Of a DNA stretch of 34,651 bases, positions 33,632 to 34,651 are shown piece after piece. Below the pieces are notes generated by a model that was not told the DNA's origin, did no database searches, and saw only the letters and a program-made list of their open reading frames with translations. The DNA lies in the NCBI GenBank assembly GCA_963575745.1, contig CAUYUJ010004312.1, positions 1 to 34,651 on the forward strand, given 5' to 3'. The translations under genes were made by a program, and so were the position numbers. The stretch's first letter is position 1. Each line of letters begins with the position of its first letter. Source of the DNA: Prorocentrum cordatum (Eukaryota > Sar > Dinophyceae > Prorocentrales > Prorocentraceae).

Positions 33632-34651
33632 ACTACGACGAATGGGGGTCTTATTGCCATCACATGAGGAGCCGATTTGGACCCCATTGTAATCCGAGAG
33701 GCACCTCCTGGTGCTGGAAGCGTTATCGTTTCACCGGAGGGGGGGGGTCATAAATGCTTCCTGGGGTTAAGTGAGGCCACACCTTCATCGTGTCATCAGG
33801 GTTAGGGGCTCTTCTCCCCGACACCGTGGCGTTGTCGAAGGCCAGGCGGCGACCGAACTCCATCCACGACAGCGAGTCCCAGTCCTGCTGCCACTGCTGC
33901 CGCCTCCTGGGCCGCGCCGCTGGAGTGAGGGCGCGCGGGCGACGGGCCCGCGAGGGCGGCCGCCTTGCCCGCAGGGGGGCGGCTCCCGCCGCAGGCGTGG
34001 GCTCGGCCCGGCCGGCACGCGGCTGCCCGAGGCTGGCCCTCGGTGCCCGCGCGGGCACCGTCGGGGATCTGCTGACCCGGGTCAATCCAGGCCCGGGTCC
34101 GTCAGGCCCGGCAGGATCCTGCAAGATCCTGCGGGATCCTGCGGGATCCTGCACCCAAGCCCGGGTCAAGGCGCCCAGGCAGGATCCTGCAGGATCCGGC
34201 GCTCTGACTGACCCCCGTTTGCAATGACCCCCGTCTCCTGAGACCTGACACCGCACCCGGCCGACTTTCCCGGTCGCGGCCGGCCCGAAGGCAAGAGGGT
34301 GGGACCCGTCCGTGCGATAACTTGATTTTCAATACGGGGCAATGAGTCCCAACCCTTTCCCCAGGGCCAGGTTCTCATCGCGGGTCGTTTGTTGACGAAT
34401 CCCGCGGCTGAAAACGGGCAAGAACTGCCCGCCGTGATCTTTGCCCCGACGCGAGCACGTATGGGAAGCGCGAGTTCGCGTGCAGCAAGATGAGGAGGGG
34501 AGGAGCGGGAAGTGCGGAAAATGTGGCTGCTTCGGCCCGTCCTGAGCTCCACCGCGAAGACGCCCACGCGGGCGACGAGCCGCGAGAGCCGCAAGCAGCA
34601 GGGCAGCAGCTGCAGAACCTGCACCAGCATCTGGAGCTGGTGCCCGATGAG
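12449..34651 (-). CDS. full-size ABC transporter, ABCD/SbmA-like, at least 17 exons; partial at 5' end
   Basis: Membrane transporter of the TMD-NBD-TMD-NBD type. Exons on the minus strand, in transcript order: 34651-34542, 33906-33825, 30944-30885, 30368-30284, 28811-28654, 28311-28258, 25772-25459, 25281-24975, 24341-24111, 22017-21874, 20672-20605, 20288-20162, 18983-18792, 18640-18597, 13638-13519, 13092-13044, 12567-12449. All 16 junctions keep one frame without stops. All acceptors are AG, mostly AG|G; donors are GT (4), GC (8) and GA (4), as known for dinoflagellates. The joined protein, about 750 residues, follows the family order: end of TMD1, NBD1, linker, TMD2, start of NBD2. [17 protein letters not shown] in TMD2 corresponds to the conserved R-x-N-A-E-x-I-A-F-Y region of ABCD and SbmA/YddA proteins. 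Substrate and membrane are unknown; family members act in peroxisomes, plastids or the bacterial inner membrane. The gene runs past the right window edge; its 3' end was not found. Confidence 0.8.
12823..12985. repeat. GGA purine tract in intron 16
   Basis: About 160 bp of GGA/GAA units inside the 476-bp intron between exons 16 and 17; TCC in the transcript sense. Confidence 0.95.
13044..13092 (-). CDS. ABC transporter exon 16: last helix of second membrane domain
   Basis: A 49-nt exon. With the split Arg codon it reads [17 protein letters not shown], matching the conserved E-L-A-G-x-x-x-R-V segment at the end of ABCD-type membrane domains. Acceptor CGCTGCAG|GTGGC, donor ATCGAG|GCCTGG (GC type). 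Phase 2 in, phase 0 out. Confidence 0.78.
13093..13518 (-). other. intron 15 with 13-bp direct repeat at its boundaries
   Basis: 426 nt, GT-AG. The 13-mer CGCTGCAGGTGGC spans both splice sites: at the 5' end the intron starts inside it (CGCTGCAG|GTGGC), at the 3' end it finishes inside the second copy at the same point. The intron interior contains several ATCGGCGATGCATCG-type palindromic phrases (13290-13440). Confidence 0.8.
13519..13638 (-). CDS. ABC transporter exon 15: helix 6 of second membrane domain
   Basis: A 120-nt exon with phase 2 at both ends, acceptor CACTGCAG|G and donor CTGCAG|GTGGCG. It reads [20 protein letters not shown] then [10 protein letters not shown], a hydrophobic helix at the place of the last membrane helix of ABCD proteins. 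Other frames here are open too because of the GC content, but only this one joins its neighbours in phase. Confidence 0.75.
13736..14245. repeat. CCCAAGACGG minisatellite with a 179-bp higher-order unit
   Basis: Degenerate 12-15 bp units of CCAAGACGGCC / CCAAGAGGCCC. A longer unit starting GCCTCCAAGACGCC(C/T)AAGATGG begins at 13860 and 14039, so the period is 179 bp with about 85% identity. Related units fill 17748-18060. Long open frames on both strands (LGASWGPLG-type on minus) are products of the repeat. It lies in the 5-kb intron 14. Confidence 0.9.
14262..14313. repeat. CTC pyrimidine tract
   Basis: About 50 bp of CTC units on the plus strand, GAG on the transcript strand; the only triplet tract of this class in the gene with that orientation. 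Confidence 0.93.
14465..14975. other. AT-richer intron segment without a gene
   Basis: Near 50% GC, with an (AT)n tract at 14756-14776. The 84-residue plus-strand frame at 14529-14783 looks like no family known to me. It lies inside intron 14 of the transporter. Confidence 0.5.
14981..15148. repeat. 83-bp tandem duplication
   Basis: AAGTCCGT(T/CT)CCCGTCCGCCAG starts at 14981 and 15064; both copies continue through GTGGCTGGGA and TTGGGCCGGGCG. The second copy runs into extra GGTGTCCC units like those of 16750-17500. Confidence 0.85.
15190..15765. repeat. CCAATCCATCTTAT array with alternating dimeric higher-order structure
   Basis: Units of CCAATCC(A)NNCTTAT. GGCGCCTG(T/C)G(A/G)CGGGCTT anchors occur at 15193 and 15490, TGCGCCTGCGGCGGGCCAATCC anchors at 15351 and 15650. 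The two anchor types alternate, so the true period is about 298 bp made of two half-units. Confidence 0.88.
15766..16300. other. unique intron segment without a supported exon
   Basis: Contains an AGAG/AAAC stretch at 16075-16115, which is a pyrimidine tract in the transcript direction, followed by GCGCAG. An exon may follow, but no family motif supports one and the exon 14 to exon 15 phase is satisfied without it. Confidence 0.4.
16310..16520. repeat. CGACCCACCC minisatellite, inverted copy of 261-596
   Basis: Units CGACCCACCCGCGACCCACCCCG, the reverse complement of the array near the left end of the window. A few more units occur at 16680-16725. Confidence 0.92.
16725..17035. repeat. GATTC..GTCCGGCG..GGTGTCCCG repeat, three units
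   Basis: Three tandem units of about 100-120 bp, each with (C/T)GATTC(C/T)(T/C)CCC, CCCGTCCGGCG and a run of GGTGTCCCGC/TGGTGTCCCG decamers, starting near 16728, 16849 and 16949. The first two are linked by CCGCCGTTGCTAGGG. Confidence 0.8.
17036..17520. repeat. alternating blocks of TGAGATCGATAG and GGTGTCCCGT
   Basis: Blocks of a 12-mer close to TGAGATCGATAG alternate about six times with blocks of the decamer GGTGTCCCGT. The 12-mer gives Glu-Ile-Asp-Ser frames on plus and His-Tyr-Arg-Ser frames on minus, both spurious. Confidence 0.9.
17748..18060. repeat. second block of the CCCAAGACGG minisatellite
   Basis: Units of CCAAGACGGCCC-type, related to 13736-14245 and in the same orientation; both blocks lie in intron 14. 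Confidence 0.85.
18061..18590. other. intron 14, proximal part; no gene seen
   Basis: Mixed sequence with short AT-rich phrases (CTACATCTATATATCTATATG near 18509). It belongs to the first 500 bases of the 4.96-kb intron after exon 14. Confidence 0.5.
18597..18640 (-). CDS. ABC transporter exon 14: helix 5 of second membrane domain
   Basis: A 44-nt micro-exon reading [14 protein letters not shown], then a split Arg codon. Acceptor CGCAAG|G, donor TACAG|GCATTG (GC type). Its phase (0 in, 2 out) is exactly what exons 13 and 15 need, and its hydrophobic sequence fills the missing helix between them. The 5-kb intron that follows holds most of the minisatellites of 13.6-18.6 kb. Confidence 0.68.
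18792..18983 (-). CDS. ABC transporter exon 13: core of second membrane domain
   Basis: A 192-nt exon, 64 codons, phase 0 at both ends, acceptor GGGAG|GAG, donor AAG|GTCACG. It reads [20 protein letters not shown], the region that in ABCD and SbmA/YddA proteins carries the conserved cytoplasmic helix R-x-N-A-E-x-I-A-F-Y, then [18 protein letters not shown] and a hydrophobic end, [11 protein letters not shown]. This exon is the best single anchor for the family assignment of the membrane domain. Confidence 0.82.
19040..19185 (-). mobile_element. introner-like hairpin element in intron 12
   Basis: GCTCCGCGCGGAACTCTCGG on the left and CAGGAAATCCGCGCGGAGTG on the right form imperfect inverted ends around a GC-rich loop (GGCGCC arms). 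On the transcript strand it is followed by TTTCTGCCTGTGC and a pyrimidine tract leading to the acceptor of exon 13, the same order as at 25282-25445 and 25773-25935. Confidence 0.75.
19226..19600. repeat. (TA)n, (CATA)n and (GTCT)n block
   Basis: TA dinucleotides at 19228-19258, CATA units to about 19330, then TGTC/GTCT units with TCGG and TATC variants to about 19545 and GTGTCT units to 19600. It lies in intron 12. Long frames in it are spurious. Confidence 0.97.
20162..20288 (-). CDS. ABC transporter exon 12: helices 3-4 of second membrane domain
   Basis: A 127-nt exon (phase 2 in, 0 out), acceptor TTCTTCCGCCAG|C after a clear pyrimidine tract, donor GCCAGG|GCGTGG. It reads [20 protein letters not shown] and then [20 protein letters not shown], two hydrophobic stretches. 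Confidence 0.72.
20365..20475 (-). repeat. dispersed intron-repeat family, copy in intron 11
   Basis: GGGGGCCATCACAGATCGATGC, GGGCCCCTGTCGTGGTTTTGAG and GCAGCGTCGGATCTCAGGG, in this order, recur at 22585-22705 and, diverged, at 10430-10550 and (inverted) 28980-29115. On the transcript side it directly follows hairpin element 20477-20571. Confidence 0.7.
20477..20571 (-). mobile_element. minimal introner-like hairpin in intron 11
   Basis: Only about 95 bp: arm AAACTTTCGGAACTCCGCGC on the left and AAATCCGCGCGGAGCTCC followed by AAAAGTTTG on the right, separated by GGATCGGCGGGG/CCAGCTCAGATCC. It is the most compact copy and shows that the arms are the essential part. Confidence 0.8.
20605..20672 (-). 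CDS. ABC transporter exon 11: helix after the cytoplasmic loop
   Basis: A 68-nt exon, acceptor CTCGGAG|GAC, donor CGCCG|GCAGCT (GC type), phase 0 in, 2 out. It reads [20 protein letters not shown], corresponding to the helix K-P-L-L-D-x-x-x in ABCD proteins. Confidence 0.72.
21615..21880. repeat. 96-bp tandem repeat overlapping the end of exon 10
   Basis: Three copies of a unit with CGAACCCNGACCCCGCCGCCCA and GCGAGGGCAGGGTTCGGATC, each itself an imperfect inverted repeat, near 21605, 21705 and 21790. The last copy runs into exon 10, so the alternative GC donor GGCG|GCGAGATCC is repeated 96 bp downstream at about 21766. Confidence 0.8.
21874..22017 (-). CDS. ABC transporter exon 10: helix 2 end and cytoplasmic loop
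   Basis: A 144-nt exon, phase 0 at both ends. Acceptor GTCGGCAG|GTGG; donor is TCG|GACCCG (GA type), or GC 12 nt downstream at 21861. It reads [20 protein letters not shown] and [20 protein letters not shown]. The AEDV phrase stands where ABCD proteins have the N-P-D-Q-R-x-x-E-D-V loop; the NPDQR part is replaced here, which is unusual. Confidence 0.75.
22195..22320. repeat. AAG/AAT/GAA purine-rich tract
   Basis: About 120 bp of AAGAAG, AATAAT and GGAGAA units in intron 9. Confidence 0.93.
22734..22854. repeat. inverted repeat, 27-nt arms
   Basis: TTCAGAGATGGGGCCCTGAG at 22734-22760 pairs with 22828-22854 over 27 nt with one mismatch; the loop is 67 nt. Confidence 0.85.
22860..23640. repeat. 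degenerate tandem repeat of about 227 bp
   Basis: ACACACGT(C/T)CTGA(T/A)GACCA recurs 227 bp apart (23096, 23323), and CTGCGG(G/C)CGCACA(G/A) recurs at about 22927, 23160 and 23631. Similarity is moderate, with indels. It lies in intron 9. Confidence 0.6.
24111..24341 (-). CDS. ABC transporter exon 9: helices 1-2 of second membrane domain
   Basis: A 231-nt exon, phase 0 both ends, acceptor TTCCTCCAGAG|GTGGG, donor CTGCAG|GCGAGG (GC type). It reads [20 protein letters not shown], a cytoplasmic or lumenal link [11 protein letters not shown], and [14 protein letters not shown] with a hydrophobic [19 protein letters not shown] end. This matches the first two membrane helices of ABCD-type domains. 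Confidence 0.8.
24555..24945 (-). mobile_element. introner-like hairpin with a duplicated arm and a captured GGA tract
   Basis: Left arm GGAGCTCCGCGCGGACTTCT at about 24567; first right arm CCAGCGCAGATCCAAGAAAT at 24655-24680. A 200-bp GGA tract (24690-24895) follows and then a second right arm, CCAGCGCAGATGCAGGAAAT, at 24901-24945. The tract therefore seems to have grown inside or between two element copies. It forms the middle of intron 8. Confidence 0.75.
24975..25281 (-). CDS. ABC transporter exon 8: inter-domain linker and start of second membrane domain
   Basis: A 307-nt exon, phase 2 in, 0 out, acceptor TCACGTCAG|CAG, donor GCGGAG|GTTCGG. A Pro/Ser/Gly-rich linker ([26 protein letters not shown]) is followed by [20 protein letters not shown] and [18 protein letters not shown], the amphipathic start of the second membrane domain. 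The linker places this exon between NBD1 and TMD2 of a fused full-size transporter. Confidence 0.78.
25282..25458 (-). mobile_element. intron 7: an intron that is almost wholly one introner-like hairpin
   Basis: 177 nt from the GC donor after exon 7 to the AG before exon 8. Inverted arms GGAGCTCCGCGCGGGTTTTT and AAGAACTCCGCGCAGACCTC (transcript sense) enclose TTGGATCTGTGCTGG ... CCAGCGCAGATCCAA and a GC-rich centre. Only a pyrimidine tract CTGCTTGTGCTGCCTGTTCC and the acceptor lie outside the arms. Confidence 0.82.
25459..25772 (-). CDS. ABC transporter exon 7: C-terminal half of first ATPase domain
   Basis: A 314-nt exon, phase 0 in, 2 out, acceptor TTCCAAG|GAG, donor GA|GCACGG. It reads [18 protein letters not shown], then [16 protein letters not shown] at the signature, [13 protein letters not shown] at Walker B, and [17 protein letters not shown] at the switch. 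In active ABC ATPases these are LSGGEQQRLALAR, D-E-A-T-S-A-L and H-R. Here the signature is lost, the catalytic Glu is Gly, and the switch His is Gln; the Walker B Asp and the D-loop ATSAL remain. It ends [14 protein letters not shown], a normal ABCD-type finish. Exon 7 fixes the identity of the gene. Confidence 0.9.
25800..25937 (-). mobile_element. introner-like hairpin at the 3' end of intron 6
   Basis: Arms CGGACTTTTCGGATCTGCGC and GCGCAGATCCAAGAAATTCG enclose GGACCCCCTGG..CCAGGGAGGGGGTCC and a CG-rich loop. On the transcript strand it is followed by GTTTCTGCTTGTGCTGAC and the acceptor of exon 7. The GT-rich block begins directly on its other side. Confidence 0.82.
25940..28225. repeat. 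2.3-kb GT-rich degenerate microsatellite filling intron 6
   Basis: The plus strand is almost only G and T, with scattered C and A: GT dinucleotides to about 26230, then GTGTGTTGTGTGGTGTGTGC-type irregular units. The transcript strand is CA-rich. Four frames stay open for long stretches (Cys/Val on plus, His/Thr on minus) because the composition excludes stop codons; none is a gene. Confidence 0.95.
28258..28311 (-). CDS. ABC transporter exon 6: micro-exon of first ATPase domain
   Basis: 54 nt, 18 codons, phase 0 at both ends, reading [18 protein letters not shown]. Acceptor GCTCAG|GTGG, donor ATGCAG|GAGTCG (GA type). It joins LREQ of exon 5 to [11 protein letters not shown] of exon 7, where ABCD ATPases have the variable segment after the Q-loop helix. 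Supported mainly by exact phase fit and by the AGGAG(C)TCGA match across the intron ends. Confidence 0.62.
28654..28811 (-). CDS. ABC transporter exon 5: Q-loop region of first ATPase domain
   Basis: 158 nt, acceptor GGCGTAG|GC, donor GAGCAG|GCGAGC (GC type). The useful part reads [20 protein letters not shown] followed by DCRDLREQ, aligning with L-F-L-P-Q-R-P-Y-L-P-x-G-x-L-R-D-Q of ABCD-type ATPases. The Q-loop glutamine is Arg here, and the aromatic Tyr is Val. A basic insertion ([15 protein letters not shown]) precedes it. Confidence 0.75.
28848..29194. mobile_element. foldback element with 60-bp inverted ends in intron 4
   Basis: 28848-28907 (GCCTCCCAAACGGGGTCCAA ... GGATCGCGCCGCATCGCCGA) is repeated inverted at 29133-29194 with about 88% identity. 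The 225-bp interior contains an inverted copy of the intron-repeat family of 20365-20475 (CATCAATCTGTGATGGCCCC, GGGCCCGAAACTGGGCGAAA). One arm ends about 36 nt from the acceptor of exon 5. Confidence 0.82.
29500..29685. repeat. (TACATC)n hexanucleotide array
   Basis: About 30 units of ACATCT/ACACCT on the plus strand, in intron 4. Confidence 0.95.
29780..29943. repeat. (TAAGC)n pentanucleotide array
   Basis: About 32 units of TAAGC with a few GAGC, AAGA and GGC variants. It is a pentamer with no resemblance to TTTAGGG-type telomere repeats. Confidence 0.95.
30284..30368 (-). CDS. ABC transporter exon 4: Walker A of first ATPase domain
   Basis: 85 nt, phase 0 in, 1 out, acceptor CCCTTAG|C, donor CGGG|GCAAGG (GC type). 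It contains the intact P-loop [18 protein letters not shown] and ALWPVLRG, the A-L-x-G-L-W-P helix of ABCD-type ATPases. Walker A is the only fully conserved ATPase motif of this domain. Confidence 0.85.
30885..30944 (-). CDS. ABC transporter exon 3: strand before Walker A
   Basis: 60 nt, 20 codons, phase 0 at both ends, acceptor CCGACAG|GTG, donor CCCGGC|GAGGGG (GA type). It reads [20 protein letters not shown], the T-P-x-G-x-x-L-x-x-x-L-S-L-x-I-x-P-G segment of ABCD ATPases. The frame continues EGLLVAG past this donor, which alone also matches the family; exon 4 supplies QPPVVCG of equal length at the same place. Confidence 0.78.
31113..31324. mobile_element. foldback element around a GGA tract
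   Basis: GATGGGCCTACTTTCCACCA ... AAGTTGGAGGGGG (31113-31159) is repeated inverted at 31265-31324 with about 90% identity. The 105 bp between them is a GGA tract. A loose third copy of AATAAGTTGGAGGGGGAGGA lies at 31449. It is in intron 2. Confidence 0.85.
31624..31870. repeat. 240-bp unit, copy 1
   Basis: Shares with 32461-32700 the phrases GTACGCCTTGAACCTG, GGCCGTCGTACAGG, CCCCCACCCCGCACGGAGCG and GCGC(C/A)CCCCC, in order, at roughly 75-80% identity. Each copy is followed directly by a GGAATCC array. Confidence 0.85.
31880..32165. repeat. GGAATCCTATTG minisatellite, array 1
   Basis: Degenerate units of 15-16 bp near TTGGAATCCTATTGGA/TTGTATTGGAATCCGA. Weak similarity between units suggests age. 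Confidence 0.88.
32176..32410. mobile_element. intact MITE-like element
   Basis: About 235 bp with imperfect inverted ends of about 45 bp: GAGCAGGGACCGACCGTCCT on the left against, read inverted, AAGCAGTGGCGAAGCGTCCT on the right, both running into GCCTNNAGGCCTACCA. The interior has repeated near-palindromes TGTTCT(A/T)AGAACA (32252, 32269). No ORF. The split relative is at 29367-30230. Confidence 0.82.
32461..32700. repeat. 240-bp unit, copy 2
   Basis: See copy 1 at 31624-31870; this copy is separated from the MITE-like element by a short (TA)n tract at 32427-32442. Confidence 0.85.
32701..33560. repeat. GGAATCC minisatellite, array 2, with a reversal of orientation
   Basis: Same units as array 1 in plus orientation (TTGGAATCC) to about 33430, then the reverse complement (GGATTCCAATAGGA) from about 33435 to 33560. 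The array thus forms one very long imperfect inverted repeat. Confidence 0.88.
33555..33645. repeat. GAC/GGC trinucleotide tract
   Basis: GACGAC units, then GGCGGC, then GACGAC, directly after the GGAATCC array. Confidence 0.93.
33825..33906 (-). CDS. ABC transporter exon 2: start of first ATPase domain
   Basis: 82 nt, phase 2 in, 0 out, acceptor GGCCCAG|G, donor GCCACG|GTGTCG. It reads [14 protein letters not shown] and then [13 protein letters not shown], the I-x-F-x-x-V beta-strand that opens ABC ATPases. Confidence 0.75.
34080..34200. repeat. GATCCTGCGG minisatellite
   Basis: Units GGATCCTGCGGGATCCTGCA and CCCGGGTC phrases in intron 1. Confidence 0.85.
34542..34651 (-). CDS. ABC transporter exon 1 in window (partial): end of first membrane domain
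   Basis: Open at the window edge. It reads [20 protein letters not shown] then AVEL and a split Arg codon, matching the last helix E-L-A-G-x-x-x-R-V-x-x-L of ABCD membrane domains and paralleling exon 16 in the second half. Donor GAGCTCAG|GACGGG is of GA type. Confidence 0.68.

Overview
Organism: the window looks like nuclear DNA of a dinoflagellate, probably one with a large, repeat-rich genome. The grounds are a reverse-transcriptase/RNase H/tyrosine-recombinase polyprotein of the type common in dinoflagellates, introns whose donors are GT, GC or GA with AG|G acceptors, short GC-rich exons lost among long introns, and very abundant simple repeats. No rRNA, tRNA, CRISPR array or prokaryotic operon is visible. 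Species assignment is not possible from sequence alone.

Layout. 1-2264: microsatellites, a GC-rich minisatellite, a 248-bp tandem repeat, a CAA tract and a short non-repetitive flank. 2265-8911: one complete but decayed DIRS-like (tyrosine-recombinase) retrotransposon on the minus strand. It carries textbook split direct repeats (A1 - genes - B1A2 - B2) and codes, in order, for a Gag-like region, reverse transcriptase, RNase H, tyrosine recombinase and a C5-cytosine-methyltransferase-like domain. Frameshifts and stop codons interrupt it. 8912-9633: an AT-richer, coding-like flank with in-frame stops. 9634-11600: dispersed repeats and purine tracts.

11640-34651: one long minus-strand gene, open at the right edge of the window, that encodes a full-size ABC transporter of the ABCD (peroxisomal)/SbmA-like type. 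I could chain 17 exons by eye (34651 down to about 12450), and every junction keeps the reading frame; an 18th is likely. They encode, in order, the end of the first membrane domain, all of the first nucleotide-binding domain, the whole second membrane domain and the beginning of the second nucleotide-binding domain. The first ATPase site keeps Walker A but has lost the Q-loop Gln, the signature, the catalytic Glu and the switch His. None of these exons has an ORF long enough to stand out.

The introns (about 0.15 to 5 kb) hold nearly all the repeats of the right two thirds: a 2.3-kb GT-rich block, CATA/GTCT tetranucleotides, GGA tracts, minisatellites, foldback elements, and a family of short hairpin elements sharing GC-rich inverted termini. 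Several introns have matching exon-side sequence at both ends (13 bp at one of them), and the duplicated bases supply the donor at one end and the acceptor at the other. This is what intron gain by insertion of an introner-type DNA element would leave. The most interesting points are this set of introner-like introns, the degenerate first ATPase, and the methyltransferase-bearing DIRS element.
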